DNA from: Natronomonas sp.
GTDB taxonomy: Archaea > Halobacteriota > Halobacteria > Halobacteriales > Haloarculaceae
Reading direction: 5' to 3'
Length of the DNA: 64,000 nucleotides
NCBI RefSeq assembly: GCF_028274965.1
Contig: NZ_JAQCNO010000005.1
Location: 1-64,000 of the forward strand
The position numbers and the translations under genes were made by a program. Shown one piece after another: positions 17,149 through 25,231 of this stretch. The notes below the pieces were generated by a model. It was given only the letters and a program-made list of their open reading frames with translations, was not told the DNA's origin and ran no database searches. How positions within the stretch are numbered: the first letter of the stretch is position 1; each line of letters opens with the position of its first letter.

Positions 17149-17805
17149 TCACTCGCGGTCGCAGTCACAGCCCCCCTCACTCAGCAGCGTGGTGATCTCG
17201 TACTGCGAGCCGCAGTCCTCACAGAGGACGCTCACGTCGACGAGGATCCGGAACTCGCCGAGCGAGAGCGCCGACGTCTTTCGGAGCCGACGGAGGCCGT
17301 CGTCGGCGACCGACCGCAGGCGGGCGGTGAGCTGTTGGACCGTCTCCCGGGTGCTCTCGACGCGCGCCGTGTCGCTCGGTTTCTCGTACTCCGCCCCGCG
17401 GTACTGCGTGAGGTAGGATCGGATCGCCTGGTACGTGACGAAGTCCGTTTCGAGGCCGTCGACGTCGATACCCTCCTGGCGCAGGCGGTTCCGCGCCGCG
17501 GCGCGCTGGCCGCCGGTGGCGTCCTCGTCCGTCAGCAGCCGGTAGAGGTTATCGACCTCGCCGTCGAGCACCGTGGTCCCGGCGTCGGCGATCGCCGTCG
17601 ACAGCAGCCGCTTGTTGAACCGGTCGGCCAGCGACCGCAGGCTCTCGCGTCGCTCCCCGTCGGCCGTCCAGAGGGCCTCAAGTCGGTCGCCGACCGACGG
17701 CCCGAGGTCGTACTCCCCGATGAGCCGCGCGACCTTGCTCGACGGCTTGGCGCTGTTCGTTTCGTCCGCGGACACCGCCTTCCCCGAATCGTCGGCTGAC
17801 GTCAT
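17149..17805 (-). CDS. rdfA: Rod-determining factor RdfA
   Basis: The 218-residue protein has an Arg/Asp-rich helical body (VARLIGEYDLGPSVGDRLEALW, SLRSLADRFNKRLLSTA) with little hydrophobic sequence and a C-terminal cysteine knuckle, CEDCGSQYEIT then CDCDRE, likely to bind zinc. I recognise it as the RdfA family, identified in Haloferax volcanii as needed for rod-shaped cells; the mechanism is unknown. It is convergent with the SMC-related gene, 9 bp apart, a layout I believe recurs in haloarchaea. The acidic first ~25 residues are probably disordered. Confidence 0.82.
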   Translation of the reverse strand: MTSADDSGKAVSADETNSAKPSSKVARLIGEYDLGPSVGDRLEALWTADGERRESLRSLADRFNKRLLSTAIADAGTTVLDGEVDNLYRLLTDEDATGGQRAAARNRLRQEGIDVDGLETDFVTYQAIRSYLTQYRGAEYEKPSDTARVESTRETVQQLTARLRSVADDGLRRLRKTSALSLGEFRILVDVSVLCEDCGSQYEITTLLSEGGCDCDRE

Positions 17806-17887
17806 CGATGGGTCTGTTAGTGCCTACCGAAGCTATAATCCCTCGCTTTGCGGAGGGGCTGTCCTGCACGTAACGGTAATACGACTG

Positions 17888-18013
17888 TTATCCGATCGAG
17901 GGGCGCTGTTCGGCGGCCTCGTAGCTGAAGGCGGCCTCACTCGTCGGATCGCGCGTCTCGGTCGATTTCTGTGAGGGGGTCGCCTCCGCCGCCTCCGCTT
18001 CGGACGCCTCCTC
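17888..18013 (-). pseudogene. Possible 3' stump of an unidentified gene (acidic tail)
   Basis: The minus frame gives an acidic, Ala/Glu-rich end (EEASEAEAAEATPSQKST, then FSYEAAEQRPSIG and stop). It looks like a genuine C-terminal tail, not antisense, but its upstream part is replaced by the oppositely oriented TPP-enzyme stump at about 18014. The parent gene is not recognisable. The layout mirrors the two truncated genes at about 3.65 kb. Confidence 0.35.
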
Positions 18014-18014
18014 G

Positions 18015-18326
18015 GTGTCCAGCGACGGCGGCTTCGGCCAGTACATGGGCGAGTTCACGACCGCCGTCAAGTACGACATGGACGTCACGCACGTCCTCCT
18101 CAACGACGACGAACTCGGGAAGATCAGCAAAGAGCAGCGCACGGGCGGGTGGGACGTCTGGCAGACCGATCTCGTCAACCCGGAGTTCGCCGCGTTCGCG
18201 GAGAACTGCGGCGGACACGGCGTCTTCGTCGACGACGCCGACGACCCCGACGAGGCGCTCGAGGACGCCATCGCGTACGACGGCCCCGCGCTCGTCGAGA
18301 TACTCACCGACGCGGACCCGATCTGA
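18015..18326 (+). pseudogene. 3' remnant of a thiamine-diphosphate-dependent enzyme
   Basis: The ~103-residue frame starts at DGGFGQYMGEFTTAV, inside the TPP-binding motif (GDGG-x~25-N) shared by acetolactate synthase and pyruvate oxidase-type enzymes, and runs to the normal end (CGGHGVFVDDADDPDEALEDA, VEILTDADPI). About 450 N-terminal residues are missing, so it cannot be active. The 5' edge lies exactly where another truncated gene begins on the minus strand. The stretch 18327-18645 has no further gene. Confidence 0.7.
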
Positions 18327-18645
18327 GCGACGGTTCGGCCGCGGGCGAACCCCTCCGGCGGGAGTCGGTTGGCTGTCGGTGAGCCGTGGGTGATACGCTC
18401 GGCCTGTTCTCGTGGTGCGTGCGGCCGCTGTGTTCCCGTACCGACCGCCACACCCCTTCGACGTTCTACGTAGTTTACGCTCCTCGCGGACGGGTAACGC
18501 GGTGACTGTCGCGTTCGGCGCGGGCTTCGATCGCGTGGAAAACAGTTAATACGACACAAACTAACACGGTTATTGATACCAGTTGTCGACGAGGCCAGAG
18601 TCGGGGGACCGAAGCCGGAACACCGACGAAACCGAGACACGAACC

Positions 18646-19743
18646 ATGATAGACTTAGAGGAGACGTTCATCTTCGACGCGGTCGTACACGCCTACAACC
18701 TCAGTCCGGCGAACTACCGGAACGAACAGCACGCCGAGGGCATAACCGAGATGATCTTCGGGACGGTCGACGCGGCGTCGCCGCCCGGCTACCGGGTCAC
18801 CCGCGACGGCTACGTCAGGAACTGGTCGGTCGAAGAGACGGCGAACATGCTGTTTTTGGAGAGCGACACCGACATGGCGACGTTCCAGTCGCTTCCGCTG
18901 TACGCCTTCCACGACGGGCTCACGGCGAATCAGAACTGCGTCGAGGCCGTCGAGACGTATCCGGAGCGGTTCCTCGGGTTCGCGAACATCGACCCGCTCC
19001 GGGACGGGTGGGAGGAGTCGCTCGAAGAGCAGGTGGAGGCGGTCGACCCCGTCGGACTGAAGCTGTACCCCTCACACTGGGGCGAGGAGTACCACGAGGG
19101 CTGGCGGATGGACGACGAGTCGGTCGCGTATCCGGTCTTCGAGAAGGCGAAGGACCTCGGGATCGAACTGATCGAGGTGCACAAGGCGATCCCGTTCGGC
19201 CCCGTCCCGCGGGACCCCTACCACCCCGGCGACGTCGACAACGCGTGTGCGAACTTCCCCGAACTGCAGTTCGGCCTCGTTCACGGCGGGTTGGCGTTCA
19301 CCGAGGAGACCGCCTGGCAGATGGCCCGGTTCCCGAACCTCCACATCAACATGGAGACGCTCGGGGTGCAACTGGCCGCAAACGAGCGGGCCTTCGCCGA
19401 GACGATGGCGAAGATCATCTCGATCGGCGGCGAAGCCGTCCTCGACCGGATGTACTGGGGTTCGGCCGCGATGGCGTACCACCCACAGCCGGAACTCGAG
19501 GCGCTGCGGGACTTCGGGTGGCCCGACGACATCCGCCAACGCGGGACCGAGTTCAGCGACATGCCGGAGATCACCGACGAGCACAAGCGGAACATCCTCG
19601 GGCGAAACTACGCCGACCTCGTCGGGTTGGACATCGAGAAGGCGCGGGCGGCACTCGAGAACGACGGGTTCAGCAAGCGGGTTCGAGAGTCGGGGCTCGC
19701 CGACCCGTTCTCGACGACCGACGCCGCCGCGGAGGTGTACTGA
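18646..19743 (+). CDS. Amidohydrolase-fold protein of the propane-monooxygenase-cluster type
   Basis: The 365-residue TIM-barrel protein (start MIDLEETFIFDAVVHAYNL) strongly resembles the amidohydrolase-family gene found downstream of soluble diiron propane/alkane monooxygenase genes in actinobacteria. The usual metal motif HxH reads HAY, and the late FGSD position reads YWGSAAM, so metal ligands are altered and hydrolysis is doubtful. It is followed directly, without a gap, by a MIP18-like gene. The frame opens upstream at 18583, but the ATG at 18646 matches the family N-terminus. No monooxygenase genes are visible nearby, so its role here is open. Confidence 0.8.
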   Translation: MIDLEETFIFDAVVHAYNLSPANYRNEQHAEGITEMIFGTVDAASPPGYRVTRDGYVRNWSVEETANMLFLESDTDMATFQSLPLYAFHDGLTANQNCVEAVETYPERFLGFANIDPLRDGWEESLEEQVEAVDPVGLKLYPSHWGEEYHEGWRMDDESVAYPVFEKAKDLGIELIEVHKAIPFGPVPRDPYHPGDVDNACANFPELQFGLVHGGLAFTEETAWQMARFPNLHINMETLGVQLAANERAFAETMAKIISIGGEAVLDRMYWGSAAMAYHPQPELEALRDFGWPDDIRQRGTEFSDMPEITDEHKRNILGRNYADLVGLDIEKARAALENDGFSKRVRESGLADPFSTTDAAAEVY

Positions 19744-20133
19744 ATGTCGGGCGACCCCGCCCCGCTCGCCGTCCGGGAGTGCCTCGACGAGATCATCGAC
19801 CCGTGTAGCGACGCCAGAGGGACCGGCATCAGCATCGTCGAGATGGGGCTGTTGAAACGGATCGAGATCGAGGACGGAACGGTTCACATCGAACTCCGGA
19901 TCACGTCGCCCTCCTGTATGATGGTCGGGTACTTCATCGAACAGGCCCAAGAGCGCGTCGGCGGGCTCGAGGGCGTCGAGGAGGTCACGCTCGAAACGGA
20001 CGCCGGGATGCAGTGGCGCGACGACATGATGGCACCGGAGGCGAAACGGCGCCGCCGCGAACACCAACAGGCGCTCGCCGATCGGTACGAAGCGAGCCAA
20101 CAGCCGGCGCCGTCCGTCTCTGCGGAGCGTTGA
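19744..20133 (+). CDS. MIP18/PaaD-like metal-sulfur cluster assembly protein (DUF59)
   Basis: The 129-residue protein starts the nucleotide after the amidohydrolase stop. It has the MIP18 (DUF59) core, GISIVEMGLLKRIEI, then the conserved cysteine motif ITSPSCMM (C58) that in this family binds or transfers iron-sulfur clusters, and a charged C-terminal helix (APEAKRRRREHQQAL). In actinobacterial monooxygenase clusters a DUF59 gene also follows the amidohydrolase. A role in maturing a metalloenzyme is inferred. The C-terminus ends close to a convergent gene. Confidence 0.85.
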   Translation: MSGDPAPLAVRECLDEIIDPCSDARGTGISIVEMGLLKRIEIEDGTVHIELRITSPSCMMVGYFIEQAQERVGGLEGVEEVTLETDAGMQWRDDMMAPEAKRRRREHQQALADRYEASQQPAPSVSAER

Positions 20134-20152
20134 GTTCTCTCGTCGCCGACGG

Positions 20153-22246
20153 CTACAGCTTCTCGGCGTTTTTCGCCTGGTCGCTCCGACGGTCGGCCTG
20201 CTCTAAGCGGTTGCCCGTTGCCCGAGCGAGACCGTCCGGGAGCGAGCCTCTCGCCTCGTCCAGCCTGGTCCGAACGCGGCGCAGCCGCTCGATCACGTTG
20301 TCGAGACTCCGGTCGGCCCGCCCTCGGTTCCCGTTGTCCGCGGCCTCGGCCGCGCGTTGTGCGGCTTCCGCGACCGCCTCAAGGGCGTTCGCGAGCCCGG
20401 TCACCGAGTTTGCCCGACCGCCACCGCCCTGTCGGTCGTTGTCGTCATCGTCGCCGTCGTCGCTGTCGCCGTCGCCCTCGAGGGCCGCTATCTCGTCTCG
20501 GGTCTCCGCGACGATGTCCGCGAGGTACTCGGCGAGCGGGGACTTCCCGGTGCGCGGATCGGCCACCCGCACGCGCCCTTCGTCGCCGGGGTTGACCCGG
20601 AACGCGCCGATCTCGTCGTTTTCGTCCCTGAGTTCCGTCGTGTACGCGCCGCCACCGTGGACGTAGACGGCCTCGGGGCCCGAAAGCGGCGCGTCGTACA
20701 GCCGCCCCGCGAAGTCGTCCTCGACCGCGAGCGCGCGGAGTTCGCTGTCCGCTTCGCTCGGGTCGATCTCCATTTTCACGGCGTTCTCGCGGGCCACGAC
20801 GGGGATTTCGCCCTCGACGCCGGCCGCCGTCGCCTCGCCCTCGGCGACGGTCACCGTCTCCGTGTGGGGCGCAACGCCGGCGCCGTTGATGGTCAGTTCG
20901 TGATCGCCGGCAGGGACGCCGTTGAGGACGGCGATACCGTTGAACGTCGGGACGGCTTCGGGGTCGCTTCGCAGCAGCGCGAACATCTCGAGCGGCGAGG
21001 GGACGGTCGTTACGCCCTCGTCTTCGGGGGCGTCCTCGTCGGAGACGGCGTTCGTCACGCCGGCGACGACCTGGCTGACGGGGGACGGCTCGCCGATGGC
21101 GTCGTAGCGATCGGCAAGCGCCTGCCGGTGGACCGGCTCGCTGATGTCGTTTGCGGGGTTCTCGTAGCGCGGATCCATCCAGGGCACGCCGGCGGTCGTG
21201 ATGTGGCTGGCGACGGCGTTCTCGGCGAACGCCGGCACGGAGAACTCGAAGCTCAACTGCGGCCCGACGAAGTCGTCGATGTGTTCGAGGTCCGAACTCG
21301 GGCGCAGATCGTAGGGCACGTCGGTCCCCTCGGCCTGCGCGTCGCGGTAGTCGAACCGGTAGCCGGTCTCCCGCGTCGAGAGTTCCGGCGGCGATCGCAA
21401 CTCCTCGAGCGAGCGGACCGTCAGCTCCTCGGGGATGAGGTTCGAGGCGTCCACGGACGGCAGGCGGTCGTCCTCGTAGAACGGCGCCCCGTCGAGTTCC
21501 GGGACCGCGTACGGGAGCCCGAAGCCCTCGTCCCGCGGCAGACCGTACGCGAGCGGGACGGCCGCGACGGCGTCGATGCCGTCGATGACGCTGTTGGTGA
21601 TGTCGGCGACGCTGCCGTCGAGCGGGAGCCGCTGGAAGTGCTCGGCGTCGTCGTTGACCGAGAGGCCGCTGGAGTGTGATCCGAGCTCCGAGAGGATCCG
21701 CGGTCTGGTGCGCTCGGGGTCGAGGAACTCGTTGTTCGGGACCTTCCGCGAGTGCGAACTCGCGACGTGGAGCTGCGGCTCCTCGGTGTCGGTGTCCACG
21801 AACACCTGCAGGAGCTCCCAGTCGTGCCAATGGAAGTTCGCGGTGAACTGATCGAACGCCGAGTAGAACCAGAACTGAACGACCGTCAGCGGCGACTCCG
21901 CGTACTCCACGACGTTGTAGAAGCCGGTCGGAGCGGGCGGATCGTCCGCGCCGCCCTGGCCGACGTAGCCCTCGAGGGCGTCGAACCCGTCGACGACCGT
22001 CTCGCCGTCGCGCTCGCTCTCGTAGGGCCGGGGGTCCGTCGGGAACCACCGCTCGTGTTCGTCGAAGTACAGCGTCGGAGCGAACCGCTCGGCGAGCTCC
22101 CGCGCTCGGTCGTCCTCGACCGTCGAGACCTCGCCGTCGCTGCCGGTATCGAACAGCGAACAGCCGGCCAGCGAGGCGGCTCCGGCGCCGGCGACCGAGG
22201 CGAGGTACGCCCGTCGGTCGATACTCGAATGGTTCTCGTCCGACAT
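20153..22246 (-). CDS. Large Tat-exported lipoprotein
   Basis: The 697-residue protein (start MSDENHSSIDRRAY) has a twin-arginine signal, RRAYLASVAGAG, and a lipobox ending in Cys29 (LAGC), so it is folded before export and anchored by a lipid. The middle region (LYFDEHERWFPTDPRPY, WHDWELLQVFVDT) resembles the Vps62-type beta-structured family, though I cannot be sure. Residues ~430-560 look like an Ig-like domain, and the last 130 are a Gly/Asp linker and helical tail. It stands alone. Function unknown. It is convergent with the MIP18-like gene, 19 bp away. Confidence 0.72.
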   Translation of the reverse strand: MSDENHSSIDRRAYLASVAGAGAASLAGCSLFDTGSDGEVSTVEDDRARELAERFAPTLYFDEHERWFPTDPRPYESERDGETVVDGFDALEGYVGQGGADDPPAPTGFYNVVEYAESPLTVVQFWFYSAFDQFTANFHWHDWELLQVFVDTDTEEPQLHVASSHSRKVPNNEFLDPERTRPRILSELGSHSSGLSVNDDAEHFQRLPLDGSVADITNSVIDGIDAVAAVPLAYGLPRDEGFGLPYAVPELDGAPFYEDDRLPSVDASNLIPEELTVRSLEELRSPPELSTRETGYRFDYRDAQAEGTDVPYDLRPSSDLEHIDDFVGPQLSFEFSVPAFAENAVASHITTAGVPWMDPRYENPANDISEPVHRQALADRYDAIGEPSPVSQVVAGVTNAVSDEDAPEDEGVTTVPSPLEMFALLRSDPEAVPTFNGIAVLNGVPAGDHELTINGAGVAPHTETVTVAEGEATAAGVEGEIPVVARENAVKMEIDPSEADSELRALAVEDDFAGRLYDAPLSGPEAVYVHGGGAYTTELRDENDEIGAFRVNPGDEGRVRVADPRTGKSPLAEYLADIVAETRDEIAALEGDGDSDDGDDDDNDRQGGGGRANSVTGLANALEAVAEAAQRAAEAADNGNRGRADRSLDNVIERLRRVRTRLDEARGSLPDGLARATGNRLEQADRRSDQAKNAEKL

Positions 22247-22350
22247 CCTACCGTCCACCGCCGTCGAGCGTCGGGGTCGTCGTCGGTTTCATCGCCGCCA
22301 CCGCTTCGCTGTTCGTCGGCACATTTTTTCATTTCACACGTTCGACGGAC

Positions 22351-22470
22351 ATGGCGCTTTTGATCGCCGGTGCGGTCTTCGGTCGCCGGGTGACCGTCGG
22401 GCGGTTCGCCGAACGCGGCGGCGAGTCCGGGGTTCGAACGGTGTCGGCCGCCGTCGACGCCCTCAGTTAG
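22351..22470 (+). CDS. Doubtful short membrane-protein remnant
   Basis: From 22351 the frame gives 39 residues (MALLIAGAVFGRRVTVG then a charged end), and the frame is open and hydrophobic upstream to about 22264 without a start codon (VGVVVGFIAATASLFVG). It may be the 3' end of a lost membrane-protein gene or chance. The remainder of 22259-22737 holds only the tupA promoter. Confidence 0.25.
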   Translation: MALLIAGAVFGRRVTVGRFAERGGESGVRTVSAAVDALS

Positions 22471-22706
22471 TGCAACGGGGCCCCCGCCGTGTAATCGGGG
22501 GGCGTCACCCCGTCGTGATCCCATCGGGAAGTTCGAGCGTGGACCGACATCCGTCACGGACACGTAACCGCTTTCGGGTATGCGTCCGCGACGCGCTTCG
22601 ATCGTCACACCCGTCTCGTTCGGGGCCGCTAACCGACCTGCAGCCCGAATCTCGCCTTCCACGCGCCGACGACCGTAACCGGTTTCGGTTCATCGAACGG
22701 CAGAAG

Positions 22707-22716
22707 CTATAATTAC
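22707..22716 (+). promoter_or_regulatory. TATA box of tupABC
   Basis: CTATAATTAC is centred about 26 nt before the tupA ATG at 22738, so the operon probably starts with a leaderless mRNA. No operator for a tungstate or molybdate sensor was recognised. Confidence 0.55.
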
Positions 22717-22737
22717 TATCAGTCCGACGGTGTATCC

Positions 22738-23661
22738 ATGTCGATACAACGACGACGGTTCATCGCGGCGATCGGTGCCGGGGCGCTCGCTGGTGCTGCC
22801 GGATGCGCCGGGTCCGGGGTCGACGACGACCGACCGGCGGTATCGGGGGAGAGCCTGACGCTCACGACGACGACGAGCACGTACGACACGGGGCTGTTGG
22901 ACGAGATCCACACCGACTTCGAAGGGATGTACGGCGCGTCCGTCGACGCGATCGCACAGGGGACCGGCGCGGCGCTCGAGTCGGCCCGCAACGGCGATTC
23001 CGACGTCGTGATGGTCCACGCGCGCGGTCTCGAGGACGAGTTCATGCGCAACGGCTACGGGATCAACCGCCGCGACCTCATGTTCAACGACTTCGTCGTC
23101 GTCGGCCCCGAGGACGACCCGGCGGGGATCGGGGGAGCGAGTTCGGCGACCGAGGCGCTCACGGCGATCGCAGACGCGGAGGCGACGTTCGTCTCGCGGG
23201 GGGACAGCTCCGGAACCCACACGAAGGAACTGAACCTCTGGGCGGCCGCCGGGACCGAACCGGGCGGCGAGTGGTATCAAGAGACCGGTACCGGGATGGG
23301 CGAGGCGCTGAACATCGCCACCCAGCAGGGCGCCTACACCCTCTCCGATCGCGGGACGTTCATCTCACAGCGCTCGGCGATCGATCTGGTCGTCCTCGTG
23401 CAGGGGCCGATCGAGGACGGCCCCGAGATCCTCGCGAACCCCTACGGGATCATGGCGGTCAACCCCGGCGTCCACGACAGCGTCAACTACGACCTCGCGA
23501 TGGCCTACATCGGCTGGATCACCAGCCCCGGCGTCCAGGCGGCCATCTCGGAGTACCAGGTCAACGGCGAACAGCTGTTTTTCCCCGAGGCCGTCTCCGA
23601 GAACCCGGACTTCCGGCAGTACGTCCCCGAGGGATGGAACGGCGACGCATCCGAGGCCTGA
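22738..23661 (+). CDS. tupA: Tungstate ABC transporter substrate-binding lipoprotein TupA
   Basis: The 307-residue protein has a Tat signal ([12 protein letters not shown]), a lipobox with Cys23, and the TupA oxyanion-binding pattern: [16 protein letters not shown] near residue 45 and [16 protein letters not shown] near residue 160. TupA binds tungstate outside the cell and delivers it to TupBC; tungsten is used in aldehyde ferredoxin oxidoreductases. It is the first gene of tupA-tupB-tupC, with tupB starting 2 bp after its stop. Discrimination between tungstate and molybdate cannot be read from the sequence. Confidence 0.85.
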   Translation: MSIQRRRFIAAIGAGALAGAAGCAGSGVDDDRPAVSGESLTLTTTTSTYDTGLLDEIHTDFEGMYGASVDAIAQGTGAALESARNGDSDVVMVHARGLEDEFMRNGYGINRRDLMFNDFVVVGPEDDPAGIGGASSATEALTAIADAEATFVSRGDSSGTHTKELNLWAAAGTEPGGEWYQETGTGMGEALNIATQQGAYTLSDRGTFISQRSAIDLVVLVQGPIEDGPEILANPYGIMAVNPGVHDSVNYDLAMAYIGWITSPGVQAAISEYQVNGEQLFFPEAVSENPDFRQYVPEGWNGDASEA

Positions 23662-23663
23662 CC

Positions 23664-24380
23664 GTGTCCTTCGAGGCGATCCCACAGGCGCTCGCGGGCG
23701 TTCTCGATCTCCCGTTCCCGGAGGGCTACGTCTCGAGTATCGTCTACGTGTCGCTGTACGTGAGCCTCACCGCGGTGGCGCTGAGCACACTGTTCAGCGT
23801 CCCGGTCGCCGTCGCGATGGGCTTTAGCGAGTTCCCCGGCAAGCGGTTCGTGAAGTCGGTGATCAACGCCGGGATGGGCTTTCCGAGCGTGGTCGTCGGG
23901 TTAGTGGTGCTGTTTGCGGTCTCCAATCAGGGCCCGCTCGGACCGTTGGAACTCGTGTTCACCACGGAAGCGATGATCATCTCGCAGTTCGTGCTCGCGA
24001 CACCGCCGATCACGGCGATCAGCCTCGCGGCCATCAGCGGCGTTCGCGAGAACGTCCGCGACGCCGCGCGCGTCCTCGGCGGGACGCGGCTCGACGTGGC
24101 GCTCGTCGTCCTCAAGGAGGCCCGCTACGGGATCGCAACGGCGATCCTGGCGGGCTTCGGCCGCGCCATCAGCGAGGTCGGGTCGGTCCTCATCGTCGGC
24201 GGCAACATCACGAGCGCCGACGGCGTCTCGAAGACGCGAACGCTGACGACCGCCATCCAACTCGAGGCGCGCCAGGGGCAGTACGGGACCGCGATGGCGC
24301 TCGGGGCGGTCCTCGTCGCGCTCGTGTTGGCCGTCAACGCGATCGTCGTCCGGTTCGGCGACCAGGGGGTGCGGCGCTGA
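23664..24380 (+). CDS. tupB: Tungstate ABC transporter permease TupB
   Basis: The 238-residue membrane protein starts at GTG 23664, two bases after the tupA stop. It has about five transmembrane helices and the permease coupling loop (EAA-like) in [24 protein letters not shown], which contacts the ATPase. The late stretch [19 protein letters not shown] is typical of TupB/ModB-type permeases. It overlaps the tupC start by one base (TGATG). The frame is open further upstream, but that is antisense-like sequence inside tupA. Confidence 0.85.
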   Translation: MSFEAIPQALAGVLDLPFPEGYVSSIVYVSLYVSLTAVALSTLFSVPVAVAMGFSEFPGKRFVKSVINAGMGFPSVVVGLVVLFAVSNQGPLGPLELVFTTEAMIISQFVLATPPITAISLAAISGVRENVRDAARVLGGTRLDVALVVLKEARYGIATAILAGFGRAISEVGSVLIVGGNITSADGVSKTRTLTTAIQLEARQGQYGTAMALGAVLVALVLAVNAIVVRFGDQGVRR

Positions 24381-25144
24381 TGCTCCGGGCTGTGGGCGTG
24401 TCACAGTCCCGCGGCGAGGAGGCGGTGTTTCGGGACCTCTCCGTCGGGGTCGACGCCGGCGAGGTCCTGGCCGTCATCGGCCCCTCAGGGGTCGGGAAAA
24501 CGACGCTCCTTCGGACGCTCGCGCTGTCGCTCGAACCCGAGGACGGACGCGTCGCCTTCGACGGCACCGACGCGTGGAAAGCGGACGACTCCGAGCGGCT
24601 GTCGCTGCGGCGGCGCACCGGGATGGTGTTTCAGGAGGCGAGCCTCTTCGACGCCTCGGTCGCCCGCAACGTCGAGTACGGGCTGCGCGTCCGTCGGTCC
24701 TGGCGCGACCGACTCCGGGACGAACTCCGGTCGATCGCGGGCTCGAAGAAACACCCTCACGCCGTTCGCGAGTCCCTCGAGGTTGTCGGGCTCACGGGGA
24801 AAACAGGCCAACACGCCGGCTCGCTCTCGGGGGGCGAAGCTCAACGTCTCTCGTTCGCCCGCGCGCTGGCGTACGACCCCGACGTGCTGCTGTTGGACGA
24901 GCCGACGTCGGATCTGGACCCGCGGAACACCGCCGTCATCGAGGACGCGATCGCCGAGGCGCGGGACCGCGACATCGGGGTCGTCGTGGCGACGCACGAC
25001 ATGCACCAGGCCGAGCGGATCGCCGATCGGGTCGCGGTGCTGCTCGGCAAGCACATCGCGGAGGTCGGGCCGACCGGGTCGGTCTTCGAGAACCCGAGAG
25101 ACGAGCGCACGCGGAAGTTCATCTCCGGGGAGTTGGTGTACTGA
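24380..25144 (+). CDS. tupC: Tungstate ABC transporter ATP-binding protein TupC
   Basis: The 254-residue ATPase has all standard ABC motifs: Walker A GPSGVGKTT (residues ~34-42), Q-loop MVFQEASLF, signature LSGGEAQRLS, Walker B VLLLDEPTSDLD and the switch His in VATHDMHQ. It drives tungstate import through TupB. Its start codon overlaps the tupB stop. An insert of about 35 residues (RSWRDRLRDELRSIAGSKKH region) between the Q-loop and the signature is longer than usual. The operon ends here, 87 bp from a convergent gene. Confidence 0.87.
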   Translation: MLRAVGVSQSRGEEAVFRDLSVGVDAGEVLAVIGPSGVGKTTLLRTLALSLEPEDGRVAFDGTDAWKADDSERLSLRRRTGMVFQEASLFDASVARNVEYGLRVRRSWRDRLRDELRSIAGSKKHPHAVRESLEVVGLTGKTGQHAGSLSGGEAQRLSFARALAYDPDVLLLDEPTSDLDPRNTAVIEDAIAEARDRDIGVVVATHDMHQAERIADRVAVLLGKHIAEVGPTGSVFENPRDERTRKFISGELVY

Positions 25145-25231
25145 GCGACCGACGATCCGCCGCCGGGTTGAGACCCGTCGGCGACCCCTATTTTCGCTTC
25201 GGCGGCGGACAGCCGCGTGCCTTTCGCCGGG

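Noticed and set aside
22420-22450. tRNA-like GGGTTCGAAC sequence
   Set aside because: No acceptor, D or anticodon arms can be folded around it.
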